DNA of 64,000 nt from Erinaceus europaeus (Eukaryota > Chordata > Mammalia > Eulipotyphla > Erinaceidae), in assembly GCF_950295315.1 (NCBI RefSeq), contig NC_080164.1, forward strand, positions 113,232,447 to 113,296,446. The letters run 5' to 3'. Made by a program: the position numbers and the translations under genes. Below, piece after piece: positions 40,049 to 50,647 of this stretch; within the stretch, counting starts at the first letter, position 1; every line of letters begins with the position of its first letter. The notes beneath the pieces are model-generated. The model was not told where the DNA came from. It worked only from the letters and a program-made list of their open reading frames with translations, and searched no databases.

Positions 40049-40434
40049 ATGCTAATAAATGTATGTTTTTTTTTTTTAAAGGAGTGAGAACGAGCAGCCG
40101 TGCGCAAGAGCAGGCAGAAAGCTTCTTGATCGCCGGTCGGCTGCGCCCAGAAGGGACCTGCCCACGTTGAGGCCGCGGCGGGCCAGGGTCCCGGAGGGCT
40201 GGGGCTGCGGGGCGCCAGTACCTCCAGCGGCTGCAGCTCAGCGGTCCTCCGCCGCCGGCCCCCGGCGCACGGCTCCTCCTCCTCCTCCTCCAGCTTCTCG
40301 GGCTCCCGCGGTTCCCCCGACTCCCTTGGCCCGAGCTCCGCCGCGGCGGGAACGGGGAATGCGCTCTCCAGACCAGGGCGCGTCCTCTTGCGGACAGACA
40401 CCCGCCGGCGGATGCGGGAACCTCCTTCATCCAT
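383..40434 (-). CDS. HELQ: HELQ, DNA helicase Q (16 of an expected 18 coding exons)
   Basis: Superfamily 2 (Ski2-like, HEL308) 3'-5' helicase. From family knowledge it unwinds stalled-fork and recombination intermediates, works with RPA and the RAD51 paralogue complex, and is nuclear. Sixteen exons join in phase to 1037 codons; human HELQ is 1101 residues and its last two exons (about 80 residues) would lie left of position 1. Visible motifs: Walker A PTSGGKT (about 364-370, exon 3); DE|LH motif II split between exons 4 and 5; GMSATL motif III (exon 6); [14 protein letters not shown] (exon 9); [10 protein letters not shown] motif VI (exon 10). All exons are open. Oddities: the exon 1 donor lacks GT at the homologous site, exon 12 carries a 12-codon tandem duplication, and a dead copy of exon 13 lies in the following intron. 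Shares a promoter with MRPS18C. Identification is by recalled human protein, not a search. Confidence 0.96.
497..1179. other. HELQ intron 15, unassigned stretch
   Basis: AT-rich single-copy-looking sequence with no exon, repeat or RNA gene that I recognise. Confidence 0.5.
1191..1479 (-). mobile_element. SINE-A
   Basis: Full-length antisense copy from poly-T to CGCCCGACTCCC. Target-site duplication AGCCTTGTTTT at 1180-1190 and 1484-1494. Confidence 0.92.
1613..1712 (-). mobile_element. SINE-C, truncated
   Basis: CAGCTCTGGCTTATGG and GCCTCAGG segments of family C after a poly-T. Confidence 0.75.
2020..2161 (-). mobile_element. SINE-D, diverged
   Basis: Retains GACCTCATGCCTGAGAGTCC and TTTATCTACTGTGC of family D. 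Confidence 0.7.
2285..2616 (-). mobile_element. SINE-C interrupted by a SINE-B
   Basis: Family C halves at 2285-2368 and 2571-2616 resume on either side of the B insertion. Confidence 0.75.
2370..2570 (-). mobile_element. SINE-B nested in SINE-C
   Basis: Antisense family B from TTTTTATTGGATAGA to CACCTCCTGGCCC. Confidence 0.85.
2826..2864. repeat. Perfect 16-bp inverted repeat with 7-nt loop
   Basis: TTTTATTCAGATAATT at 2826-2841 and its exact reverse complement at 2849-2864. Confidence 0.85.
2955..2982. repeat. (AT)n microsatellite
   Basis: Fourteen uninterrupted AT units. Confidence 0.95.
3502..3675 (-). CDS. HELQ: HELQ exon 15 (58 codons)
   Basis: Encodes [12 protein letters not shown] through [10 protein letters not shown]-terminal winged-helix/ratchet region by homology. 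The acceptor reads TTTTTAGAAG|GTGGAC, a NAGNAG-type tandem acceptor. Use of the first AG adds one lysine and best matches human spacing; use of the second would drop it. Donor TGTGAG|GTAATT. Phase 0 at both ends. Confidence 0.95.
3694..3844 (-). mobile_element. SINE-D
   Basis: Antisense copy with GGACCTCATGCTTGAAAGTC; ends CACCTTCTAGACC. Lies 19 bp upstream of the exon 15 acceptor. Confidence 0.8.
3979..4113 (-). mobile_element. SINE-C
   Basis: Near full-length antisense copy with CAGCTCTGGCTTATGGTGG and ATTATGCTATCTACCC. Confidence 0.85.
4229..4417 (+). mobile_element. SINE-B with 19-C tract
   Basis: Sense copy; the usual CCCTGGTCCCC segment has become 19 C (4289-4307). Confidence 0.85.
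4418..4713 (+). mobile_element. SINE-A-long
   Basis: Sense copy with the 3' module (GGGGCAGTGGATTCGTAATG, CCCTAGAGGCAAAA). Confidence 0.85.
5260..5358 (-). CDS. HELQ: HELQ exon 14 (33 codons)
   Basis: Encodes [20 protein letters not shown] and ends SGQAIKK. Acceptor CTATACAG; donor AAGAAG|GTACTT. Phase 0 at both ends. Human has QAIGKK across this junction, so the glycine is replaced by lysine if exon 15 starts with AAG. Confidence 0.95.
5663..5732 (-). pseudogene. Decayed partial copy of HELQ exon 13 inside intron 13
   Basis: Aligns with exon 13 at 7201-7290. A 47-bp block has six mismatches, next to a 2-bp indel, and then a 22-nt deletion whose ends fall in a direct repeat AAGTC. The gene-strand frame reads [15 protein letters not shown] against exon 13 [15 protein letters not shown]. 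No matching acceptor or donor is present. Probably a relic of a local exon duplication. Confidence 0.8.
5811..5985 (-). mobile_element. SINE-E with (GA)n
   Basis: About 46 bp of (GA)n followed by an antisense body ending CCCCAGCCC. Confidence 0.6.
5986..6278. other. HELQ intron 13, unassigned; contains an open frame
   Basis: Most of a 124-codon minus frame (5783-6157) falls here and lacks family resemblance. A HELQ intronic reading frame by chance is the likeliest explanation. Confidence 0.4.
6279..6646 (-). mobile_element. SINE-A-long
   Basis: 3' module (CTCTAGGGTTATTGCTGGGG) then the body; flanked by CTGTACCTT repeats. Confidence 0.88.
6787..6853. repeat. GA-rich low-complexity tract
   Basis: Imperfect GAGA/GGGA repeats. 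Confidence 0.8.
6926..7141 (-). mobile_element. SINE-B
   Basis: Target-site duplication GCAGCTTCTATTCT flanks it; the right copy abuts the exon 13 donor. Confidence 0.9.
7160..7317 (-). CDS. HELQ: HELQ exon 13 (158 nt)
   Basis: Encodes [17 protein letters not shown] through DWMIYFRQ. Acceptor ACTTTAG; donor AGGCAG|GTGAGA. A split glycine codon (G from exon 12 plus GA here) restores the frame. A decayed partial copy of this exon lies at 5663-5732. A SINE-B sits 19 bp beyond the donor. Confidence 0.95.
7360..7425 (+). mobile_element. SINE-B, 3'-truncated
   Basis: Head only: GGGACCAGGTGGTGGCACAC to CCCAAGTTCAA. Confidence 0.75.
7505..7782 (-). mobile_element. SINE-A
   Basis: Full antisense copy, CCCTTTTGTTGCCC to CTACCAGCCAGCACCC. 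Confidence 0.9.
7958..8158 (+). mobile_element. SINE-D with long A-rich tail
   Basis: GGAGGTGGTGCAGTGGATAA head, CTCAAGCATGAGGTCC, then AATAAAATAAAA tail. Confidence 0.85.
8580..8838 (-). CDS. HELQ: HELQ exon 12 with a 36-bp in-frame tandem duplication
   Basis: Encodes [18 protein letters not shown] to [11 protein letters not shown]. Acceptor GTTTCAG; donor TTAAAG|GTAAGA. Relative to recalled human HELQ the exon is 12 codons longer: [12 protein letters not shown] (8683-8718) is followed directly by [12 protein letters not shown] (8647-8682). The two 36-nt units differ at six positions. The region is predicted to lie between the helicase core and the C-terminal helical domains. Confidence 0.95.
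8986..9282. mobile_element. Candidate Tigger/pogo-like MITE
   Basis: TACAGTAGCCCTC at the left end and the complement of TACAGTAGTCTTC at the right end, 11 of 13 matching, starting and ending in TA. A (TA)n lies inside. No transposase frame. Confidence 0.45.
9184..9236. repeat. (TA)n(CA)n microsatellite
   Basis: About 22 TA units then ACACACAC. Confidence 0.95.
9408..9755 (+). mobile_element. SINE-B split by another SINE-B
   Basis: Head 9408-9482; remainder resumes at about 9703 with CCCAGTTCCCACC. Confidence 0.75.
9486..9700 (+). mobile_element. SINE-B nested in SINE-B
   Basis: Full sense copy, GGGCTGGGTGGTGGCGCACC to CTATCCAATAAAGATAA and poly-A. Confidence 0.88.
9832..9883 (+). mobile_element. 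L1 3'-terminal scrap
   Basis: TACTGTCAACTGTAAACC and CCCCAATAAAA match the L1 3' end. Confidence 0.65.
9892..10081 (+). mobile_element. SINE-B
   Basis: Diverged sense copy starting GGGGGGCCAGGTGGTGGCAC. Confidence 0.82.
10082..10491. other. HELQ intron 11, unassigned
   Basis: AT-rich sequence, no feature recognised. Confidence 0.5.
10492..10759 (-). mobile_element. SINE-A (cluster member 1)
   Basis: Antisense copy followed by AGAACTGCACTTTT, the site shared with the next two SINEs. Confidence 0.9.
10773..10977 (-). mobile_element. SINE-B (cluster member 2)
   Basis: Antisense copy bracketed by AGAACTGCACTTT. Confidence 0.9.
10992..11279 (-). mobile_element. SINE-A (cluster member 3)
   Basis: Antisense copy; again followed by AGAACTGCACTTTT. 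Confidence 0.9.
11487..11820 (-). mobile_element. SINE-E split by SINE-G
   Basis: GAGA-rich part 11487-11573 and body 11741-11820 (GGCAAAGCAGCGCACTATCT). Confidence 0.7.
11574..11724 (+). mobile_element. SINE-G, distinct 151-bp tRNA-like retroposon
   Basis: Inserted in SINE-E with a perfect 16-bp target-site duplication GAAAGAGACCACATTG (11558-11573 and 11725-11740). A-box-like TGGTGTAGTGGCTC and B-box-like GATTCAAACCC; A/G-rich tail. Does not match families A-E. Confidence 0.75.
11848..12108 (+). mobile_element. SINE-A
   Basis: GGGAGTCGGGCAGTAGCACA to AACAAAAGGGAAAATAAATA. Confidence 0.92.
12127..12408 (+). mobile_element. SINE-A
   Basis: GGGAGTCAGGCGGTGGCGCA; tandem to the previous copy with a shared AAAAACTTT flank. 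Confidence 0.92.
12409..12591. other. Unassigned stretch between SINEs
   Basis: Contains A-runs and ATTATACTGCTCCACAC; possibly an old SINE, not assigned. Confidence 0.35.
12592..12735 (+). mobile_element. SINE-D
   Basis: GGAGGAGGCTCAGTGGATGA, CAAACATGAGGTGC; CT-rich then (TA)n tail. Confidence 0.8.
12737..13094 (-). mobile_element. SINE-A-long
   Basis: 3' module (CCTCCAGGGTTATTGCTGGG) plus full body to CACCACCCGACCCC. Confidence 0.92.
13171..13399 (+). mobile_element. Repeat U, copy 1 (3' part)
   Basis: GACCAGTCAACGCCCATG to TATGGTTTTGTTAATTAATC and A-tail. Flanks ATTCCCTGGTCCC (13157) and ATTCCTTGGTCCC (13400). Confidence 0.75.
13414..14045 (+). mobile_element. L1 copy with internal deletion
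   Basis: ORF2 endonuclease-region segment (about 13440-13668, including GGGGACTTCAATACC) joined directly to the 3' end (13670-14045, from AAAATGGTGATTTCACC). Flanked by ATTCCTTGGTCCC at 13400 and 14046. Confidence 0.75.
14128..14190 (-). mobile_element. SINE-C, truncated
   Basis: CAGCTCTGGTTTATGGTGG segment after poly-T. Confidence 0.75.
14303..14474 (+). mobile_element. SINE-D with (AAAC)n tail
   Basis: CACAAGCATGAGGTCCTGAG core and CAAACAAACAAAC tail. Confidence 0.85.
14475..14512 (-). mobile_element. SINE-E terminal scrap
   Basis: AAGTGAGCTATCTCTCTAGC only. Confidence 0.4.
14593..14792 (+). mobile_element. SINE-B
   Basis: Perfect target-site duplication TTTATAATATCCT at 14580-14592 and 14793-14805. 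Confidence 0.9.
14897..15205 (-). mobile_element. SINE-A
   Basis: Flanked by ATCCAACAATGT on both sides. Confidence 0.92.
15437..15541 (-). CDS. HELQ: HELQ exon 11 (35 codons)
   Basis: Encodes [20 protein letters not shown] through LSLIGLK. Acceptor TTTTTTAG; donor TTGAAG|GTATTT. Phase 0 at both ends. Human has ELITKPLENC where this has [10 protein letters not shown]; otherwise highly similar. Confidence 0.94.
15601..15807 (+). mobile_element. SINE-B
   Basis: GGAGCCAAGTGGTGGCATAC to CCAATAAATAAATAGATAAT. Confidence 0.9.
15829..16115 (+). mobile_element. Older L1 ORF2 fragment
   Basis: Diverged L1 3' ORF2: CACAATAGCTAAACAATGGG and GACTGGATAAATCAG; no full 3' UTR. Confidence 0.7.
16116..16554. 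other. HELQ intron 10, unassigned
   Basis: A20 run at about 16112, otherwise AT-rich sequence without a recognised feature. Confidence 0.5.
16555..16696 (-). CDS. HELQ: HELQ exon 10 (helicase motif VI)
   Basis: Encodes [19 protein letters not shown] and [17 protein letters not shown], ending QEKDKKQ. QxxGRAGR is the SF2 motif VI that contacts ATP (arginine finger). Acceptor TTCCACAG; donor AAACAG|GTAGTA. The one-base 5' overhang completes the split arginine codon from exon 9. Confidence 0.95.
16697..17679. other. HELQ intron 9, about 1 kb unassigned
   Basis: One of the longest SINE-free stretches. AT-rich, no exon or RNA gene seen; a 70-codon minus frame at 17240-17452 looks like chance. 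Confidence 0.5.
17680..17886 (+). mobile_element. SINE-B
   Basis: GGGGCCAGGTGGTGACAAAC to AAATAGATAATTTAAAATTT. Confidence 0.9.
17887..18100 (+). mobile_element. SINE-B
   Basis: Directly follows the previous copy; GGGGCCAGGCGGGAGTGCAC. Confidence 0.9.
18305..18583 (+). mobile_element. SINE-A
   Basis: Flanked by GAGATGGGAATG on both sides. Confidence 0.92.
18774..19013 (-). CDS. HELQ: HELQ exon 9 (helicase domain 2)
   Basis: Encodes [30 protein letters not shown] and [15 protein letters not shown], the conserved Ski2-type domain 2 motifs. Acceptor TTTTTCCTAG|GGACT; donor CGCAG|GTTAGT. A 0.8-kb L1 begins 33 nt upstream of the acceptor (see 19046-19838). Confidence 0.95.
19046..19838 (+). mobile_element. 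L1 3' part, inserted next to HELQ exon 9
   Basis: 5'-truncated L1 (ORF2 C-terminal region from ATAGAGTGGACC, then 3' UTR) with target-site duplication AGTATGAAGCC at 19035-19045 and 19839-19849. Antisense to HELQ; split by a SINE-A. Confidence 0.85.
19334..19573 (+). mobile_element. SINE-A nested in L1, 5'-truncated
   Basis: Begins inside the family head (AGCGTAAGGTCCGGCTC) and ends in (GAAA)n; L1 resumes with GATGAATATGGGATGATC. Confidence 0.88.
19850..20709. other. HELQ intron 8, about 0.86 kb unassigned
   Basis: No SINE, exon or RNA gene recognised. Slightly higher GC at 20310-20520. Confidence 0.5.
20710..20962 (+). mobile_element. SINE-B-like head with the A-long 3' module
   Basis: Family B-like body (20710-20875) followed by GTTATGCAGGCACTGAG and CCCTGCTGGCAAAAA, the module otherwise seen on SINE-A. 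Confidence 0.7.
21038..21210 (+). mobile_element. SINE-B with deleted head
   Basis: AAGCCAGGTGGTGGCGTACC then jumps to ATGTGCAAGGACCTGG. Confidence 0.82.
21434..21577 (+). mobile_element. SINE-C
   Basis: GAGAGCATAATGGTTCTG, CTCAGGTTCAATCCCCAGC. Confidence 0.82.
21594..21925 (+). mobile_element. SINE-A-long
   Basis: Target-site duplication AAAGACTTTTA on both sides; 3' module with CAGTGGATTCGCAGTGCC. Confidence 0.92.
22098..22219 (+). mobile_element. SINE-C
   Basis: GGGTGGATAGTATAATGG to GCAGTGTGCTGGTTAAAA. Confidence 0.85.
22226..22352 (+). mobile_element. L1 3' end
   Basis: GAGGACCTAGTAGGGGTTG to CCTCCAATAAAG and A-tail. Confidence 0.85.
22353..22824. other. HELQ intron 8, unassigned
   Basis: AT-rich sequence, nothing recognised. 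Confidence 0.5.
22841..23067 (+). mobile_element. SINE-B
   Basis: Perfect 16-bp target-site duplication GAAAAGTGATATATGG at 22825-22840 and 23068-23083. Confidence 0.93.
23257..23402 (-). CDS. HELQ: HELQ exon 8 (146 nt)
   Basis: Encodes [20 protein letters not shown] and [18 protein letters not shown] to FLSK. Acceptor CTTTTGCAG; donor AGCAA|GTATGT (phase 2). [11 protein letters not shown] is the motif IV region of SF2 helicase domain 2. Confidence 0.95.
23570..23755 (+). mobile_element. Repeat U, copy 2, diverged
   Basis: GCAATTACAGAAGCCAGAC block as in the other copies, then a different ending (GAACTGTGAAACCCAATTCC) and poly-A. Confidence 0.65.
23850..23950. repeat. Compound (GATA)n(GACA)n(GGCA)n microsatellite
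   Basis: About 100 bp of interleaved 4-bp units. Confidence 0.95.
23960..25008 (+). mobile_element. Repeat U, copy 3, longest
   Basis: The 3' kilobase ends TATGGTTTTGTTAATTTATC and an A-rich tail, as in copy 1. Left edge is a guess. Overlapping frames of 150 and 136 codons (24538-24997) have no recognised domain. Confidence 0.65.
25131..25271 (-). mobile_element. SINE-D
   Basis: Flanked by TGTGGAATT; CATGCCTGAGAGTCC and TTATCCACTGCGCC. Confidence 0.88.
25272..25586. other. HELQ intron 7, unassigned
   Basis: AT-rich sequence, nothing recognised. Confidence 0.5.
25587..25745 (+). mobile_element. SINE-C
   Basis: GGGTAGATAACATAATGG to GCAGTGCTCTGGTAAATA. Confidence 0.87.
26094..26118. repeat. 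(CA)n microsatellite
   Basis: About 12 CA units. Confidence 0.95.
26239..26397 (+). mobile_element. L1 3' end
   Basis: GAGGACCTAGTGGGGTTG to CCCCAATAAAG; flanks AAATCTCGGACTGAAA and AAATCTCAGACTGAAA. Confidence 0.87.
26498..26786 (+). mobile_element. SINE-A
   Basis: Perfect 17-bp target-site duplication AGAATTCTGAAACTACT at 26481-26497 and 26787-26803. Confidence 0.94.
26804..27235. other. HELQ intron 7, unassigned
   Basis: Nothing recognised. Confidence 0.5.
27236..27586 (+). mobile_element. SINE-A-long
   Basis: GGGGAGCTGCATGGTAGCGC head; 3' module with GAGCAGTGGATTTGTAGTGC. Confidence 0.9.
27618..27875 (+). mobile_element. SINE-A (serial site 2, copy 1)
   Basis: GGAGTCGGGAGGTAGTGCAG; preceded by AGATATAGATGATGAA. 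Confidence 0.92.
27901..28170 (+). mobile_element. SINE-A (serial site 2, copy 2)
   Basis: GGAGTCGGGCAGTAGGGCAG; preceded by the same AGATATAGATGATGAA and followed by ATATATAGACGATGA. Confidence 0.92.
28347..28445 (-). CDS. HELQ: HELQ exon 7 (33 codons)
   Basis: Encodes [18 protein letters not shown] and [11 protein letters not shown]. Acceptor AATTCAAG; donor TATAAG|GTACTG. Phase 0 at both ends. Confidence 0.94.
28515..28588 (-). mobile_element. SINE-C, truncated
   Basis: AACCAGAGCACTACTCAAC after poly-T. Confidence 0.75.
28590..28733 (+). mobile_element. SINE-C
   Basis: GAGTCAGCATAACGGTTAGG to GCAGTGCTCTGGTATC. Confidence 0.85.
28736..29012 (+). mobile_element. SINE-A
   Basis: GAGTCAGGTGGTGGCCTAGT to GGGCAACAAAAAGGG. 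Confidence 0.92.
29113..29320 (+). mobile_element. SINE-B (serial site 3, copy 1)
   Basis: GAGGCCAGATGGTGGTGCAC; flanked by TAAAACTTTT-like sites. Confidence 0.9.
29341..29545 (+). mobile_element. SINE-B (serial site 3, copy 2)
   Basis: GGGGCCAGGTGGTGGCATAC; followed by CCTAAAACTTTT. Confidence 0.9.
29546..29937. other. HELQ intron 6, unassigned
   Basis: Nothing recognised. Confidence 0.5.
29938..30095 (+). mobile_element. SINE-D
   Basis: GGAGGTGGTGCAGCGGATAA; lacks the CTCTCAAGCATGA segment. Confidence 0.85.
30109..30308 (+). mobile_element. SINE-B
   Basis: GGGGCCAGGTGGTGGTGTAC to CTATCCAATAATAAATAAAG; flanked by AATCACT. Confidence 0.9.
30309..30698. other. HELQ intron 6, unassigned
   Basis: Nothing recognised up to the exon 6 donor. 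Confidence 0.5.
30699..30796 (-). CDS. HELQ: HELQ exon 6 (motif III)
   Basis: Encodes [20 protein letters not shown] to QFRP. SAT is motif III, coupling ATP hydrolysis to unwinding. Acceptor TTTTTTAG; donor AGACCA|GTATGT. Human has VEDLQKF where this has VRDLQQF. Confidence 0.94.
30797..31247. other. HELQ intron 5, unassigned
   Basis: The only intron in the first half without a recognisable SINE. Contains a short direct repeat of GACAAGATGTAAGGAAAAAT around 30970-31020. Confidence 0.55.
31248..31320 (-). CDS. HELQ: HELQ exon 5 (second half of motif II)
   Basis: Encodes [19 protein letters not shown] to YTS. Its LH completes the DELH box begun in exon 4. Acceptor GCTTTTAG; donor TAGCA|GTGAGT (phase 1). 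Confidence 0.94.
31575..31756 (-). mobile_element. SINE-B (pair with SINE-C)
   Basis: Antisense; a 16-bp target-site duplication CACAAAACTGAATTTA (31559-31574 and 31877-31892) encloses it together with the next SINE-C. Confidence 0.88.
31768..31874 (-). mobile_element. SINE-C
   Basis: GATTGAACCTGGGACATTAG and ATTATGCTATCTACCCCC. Confidence 0.85.
32014..32219 (+). mobile_element. SINE-B ending beside the exon 4 donor
   Basis: TACAGCTGGTTGAGTGCACA to (AAAT)n tail; the tail stops about 15 bp from the GT of the exon 4 donor (32234-32235). Confidence 0.88.
32236..32436 (-). CDS. HELQ: HELQ exon 4 (67 codons)
   Basis: Encodes [40 protein letters not shown] and GLVVIDE; the terminal DE starts the Walker B/DELH box. 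Acceptor AATCTAG; donor GATGAG|GTTGGT. A SINE-B tail ends about 15 bp beyond this donor. Confidence 0.95.
32437..32737. other. HELQ intron 3, unassigned
   Basis: A-rich; ACACACACAC near 32535; nothing else. Confidence 0.5.
32738..32880 (+). mobile_element. SINE-D, diverged
   Basis: GCAAACATGAGGTCTTGAG core. Confidence 0.7.
33074..33252 (-). CDS. HELQ: HELQ exon 3 (Walker A)
   Basis: Encodes [39 protein letters not shown] and [15 protein letters not shown] is motif I; the lysine (about residue 369) should bind ATP phosphate. Acceptor TTCCACAG; donor GAAAAG|GTTTTA. Two bases complete the Glu codon split from exon 2. Confidence 0.95.
33253..33589. other. HELQ intron 2, unassigned
   Basis: T17 run near 33388; the following 150 bp are not an identified repeat. 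Confidence 0.45.
33590..33737 (-). mobile_element. SINE-D
   Basis: Flanked by TCTGTAAGATTTT; CACGCTTGAGAGTC and TTATCCACTGCACC. Confidence 0.9.
33965..34100 (+). mobile_element. SINE-C-like, old
   Basis: CTCAGGTTTGCTTC and CACCATATGCCAAAGCTGAG. Confidence 0.55.
34114..34393 (+). mobile_element. SINE-A-long
   Basis: Sense copy; 3' module with GCTGTGGATTCATAGTGC. Confidence 0.85.
34398..34467 (+). mobile_element. SINE-A head only
   Basis: GCGAGTCAAGTGGTATTGCA to ATAAGAATCATGG, then replaced by (GGAA)n. Confidence 0.75.
34468..34615. repeat. (GGAA)n/(GGGA)n polypurine tract
   Basis: About 148 bp of almost pure purine on the plus strand with GGAAGGAAGGAA runs. Abuts SINE-A pieces on both sides. 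Confidence 0.95.
34616..34908 (+). mobile_element. SINE-A
   Basis: GGGAGTCTGGCAGTAGTGCA; head carries an extra CGCACGCACG. Confidence 0.92.
35110..35260 (+). mobile_element. SINE-D
   Basis: TAGGAGGTGGCACAGTGAGT and AAACATGAGGTCCAG. Confidence 0.78.
35273..35430 (+). mobile_element. SINE-E
   Basis: GGAAATAGCTCACTTGGGAA head, CCATGTGCATGAGTGAC. Confidence 0.65.
35521..35801 (-). mobile_element. SINE-A
   Basis: Target-site duplication CTATGTCCTTTTTTT on both sides. Confidence 0.92.
35958..36187 (-). mobile_element. SINE-B
   Basis: Flanks CAACTCAGATTTTT and CAACTCAGATCTTT. Confidence 0.9.
36364..36512. mobile_element. MER5A-like hAT fossil
   Basis: Perfect 10-bp terminal inverted repeats CAGTGGTTCT and AGAACCACTG; internal GGTTCAGTGGGCCTCAAG. 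Matches the well-known eutherian MER5A pattern. Confidence 0.75.
36513..37497. other. HELQ intron 2, about 1 kb unassigned
   Basis: SINE-free. A run of A after 36957 ends a GC-moderate block (36640-36960); a processed-transcript remnant is possible but no source gene is recognised. Confidence 0.4.
37498..37740 (+). mobile_element. SINE-D-like, two tRNA-like heads
   Basis: ATACATGAGGTCCAGGGTTCG and again ACATGAAGTCCTGAATCC about 130 bp on; ends (AAC)n. Confidence 0.5.
37755..37880 (+). mobile_element. SINE-D-like, old
   Basis: TAGTAGAGTACAGGACATTC and CTGGCACCACATGAACC. Confidence 0.5.
37881..38596. other. HELQ intron 2, unassigned
   Basis: SINE-free AT-rich sequence upstream of the poly-A tract; nothing recognised. 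Confidence 0.5.
38597..38621. repeat. A25 tract next to the exon 2 donor
   Basis: On the HELQ strand the intron starts GTAAT and then 25 T. Confidence 0.95.
38626..39340 (-). CDS. HELQ: HELQ exon 2 (largest exon, 715 nt)
   Basis: Encodes about residues 104-342: an acidic start ([19 protein letters not shown]), a long poorly conserved serine-rich stretch, then the conserved [19 protein letters not shown] and [11 protein letters not shown] before the helicase core. Acceptor TTTCTTTCCAG; donor TATATG|GTAATT, followed at once by a run of 25 T on the gene strand (plus 38597-38621). Confidence 0.96.
39341..39929. other. HELQ intron 1, unassigned
   Basis: SINE-free stretch with a 10-G run near 39872; no feature recognised. 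Confidence 0.5.
39930..40050 (+). mobile_element. SINE-C in HELQ intron 1
   Basis: GGGGGTAGATAACATAGTGG to TAGTGCTATGGTAAAAAC, then (AAAT)n; truncated in the middle. Confidence 0.82.
40126..40434 (-). CDS. HELQ: HELQ exon 1 with start codon; 3' boundary uncertain
   Basis: Starts [17 protein letters not shown], matching the human N-terminus [14 protein letters not shown]. The frame stays open past the point (PTGDQ) where the human protein crosses to exon 2 (GDQ|PNDSE). At that point the DNA reads GATCAAGAAGC, with no GT donor. Ending here would give 103 codons, matching human. The nearest in-phase GT donor is upstream, CTGGAG|GTACTG (last exon base 40222), which would give 71 codons. Proline, glutamate and arginine rich, low complexity, inside the CpG island. 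Confidence 0.85.
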
Positions 40435-40835
40435 GGACGGGGCCGAGAAGCCCGCGCGAACGTCACCGCGGCAACCTCGCCGCCACCACCCAGCGGAAGG
40501 GGGCGATGGCGACCAGAGCGAGGAGAGCAGCTGGGGCTATAAACGCAGACCCCTCCATCCACCTGCCGGAAGGACAGCAAATTAATAGTCAGGGCGCGAC
40601 CGGAAGTAGCAGCACCAACGTCAGAGCCCGCCTCTTTCTCGTCCAATCATAAGCGCCCAGTTAGCGGTGTGAAAAGGGAATCGTGGGAAATGCCGCGCAG
40701 ATCCATTGAAACCTCTATTCACTCCACTCTAGTTCGTACCTTTGATCAGCGGAACCTTACTCTGGCGGTTCGGGGGAGAGCACCGGAAGGATTTGTGCGG
40801 ACGCTTCTACCAGCAGAACGGAAGCAGAAGGAACC
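40435..40835. promoter_or_regulatory. Divergent HELQ/MRPS18C promoter in a CpG island
   Basis: Only 401 bp separate the two start codons. The sequence is GC-rich and CpG-dense, as is the flanking DNA from about 40085 to 40960, in contrast with the AT-rich surroundings. No TATA box is evident. Visible motifs: ETS-like ACCGGAAGT at 40599-40607, ACCGGAAG at 40782-40789, CCAAT at 40643-40647, and a CRE-like half site AACGTCAG near 40618. Such elements are typical of housekeeping bidirectional promoters. Start sites cannot be placed from sequence alone. Confidence 0.85.
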
Positions 40836-49554
<8,719 letters not shown>

Positions 49555-49591
49555 ACTATGTTACCATCAATAAACTTATTTTCACAATAAA
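49555..49591 (+). terminator. MRPS18C: MRPS18C short 3' UTR with two AATAAA signals
   Basis: AATAAA hexamers at 49569-49574 and 49586-49591, within 40 bp of the stop codon, suggest a very short 3' UTR. The cleavage site is not determined. Confidence 0.7.
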
Positions 49592-49719
49592 TGATATTGA
49601 TACTAAGTCTAAAATTTAGTAAACTTTGAGTAAAGAATTGATATGCTAAATCTTATCAAACTAAATTACTTGGCTTTTAACTCTGAACAGTTTGAGATCT
49701 TATGAGGAAAACGTATTTC

Positions 49720-49931
49720 AGGGGGCTGGGTGGTGGCACACCTGGTTGAGCACACACGTTACAGTGTGCAAGGACCTAGGTTCGAGCCCCCAGTCCCCAC
49801 CTGCAGGGGGAAAGCTTCATAAGTGGTGAAGCAGGGCTGCAGGTGTTTCTCTGTCTCTCCCTATCTCCCCATTCCTCTCAATTTCTGGCTGTCTCTATCT
49901 AATAAAAATAAAGATAATTAAAAAAAATTTT
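49720..49931 (+). mobile_element. SINE-B
   Basis: Flanked by GTATTTCAGG; GGGCTGGGTGGTGGCACACC. Confidence 0.92.
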
Positions 49932-50431
49932 TTTAATGTATTTCAGGAATCTTTTCCTAACAATGAGTATTAGTGAAAAGTTATTTGAAATGTGACACAT
50001 TTTACATAAGAATTTAGAAATGGAACTATAACATTGTCCCTTGTATCTCATCCCCAAATATATTACTGACATTGAGATGATAAACATGGAATAAAGGTTT
50101 ACGTTGGAAATCTACTTTAGGACCTATTTCTTTCTTATACATGGGATTTCAGAGAGATGGATCCAGGAAAGTGGAATGGTTTCCATGTGGTAGAGTATAG
50201 CCTTGAAATTACTCAGGAAGCTTTTCAGCCAGCATAAATATGCTTGCCTGGTTAAGATAGTGGGGTCTTCCCTTGTTGGAGATGTTACATGGGGGGTGGG
50301 AAGTAGTGTGTCGCAGGACCTACCATTTATGTCTGGATTATGTCTTACTGTTGACTGTAGTGATACAAACTGCCAAAAGACAAAAAGTTAGAGACTAATT
50401 GAGGGGTGACCTATAGTGGTTCCCCACCCCC
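49932..50431. other. Intergenic, unassigned
   Basis: Between the convergent MRPS18C and ABRAXAS1 ends; no gene seen. Confidence 0.55.
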
Positions 50432-50600
50432 TTTTCAATTTTATTTATTTTGGGTAGACAGAGGGAATGGGAAGACAGAAAGAGACACTTCCAGCACTGT
50501 TTCATCGATCATGAAGCTTACCCCCTGTAGGTGGAGACTGAGGGCTTGAGCCTGTGTCCTTGTACATTGTGCAAGGTGTGCCACCACCTGCCCCCCCCCT
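50432..50600 (-). mobile_element. SINE-B
   Basis: GGTGTGCCACCACCTGCC end; T-rich start. Confidence 0.85.
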
Positions 50601-50647
50601 TGAGTATCTTGAAAAGGTGGTCATCAAGCTCAGTTATAGATGTGCAG

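Noticed and set aside
40167..40652. 161-codon plus frame opposite HELQ exon 1
   Set aside because: GC-rich antisense frame in the CpG island; the HELQ frame has clear homology.
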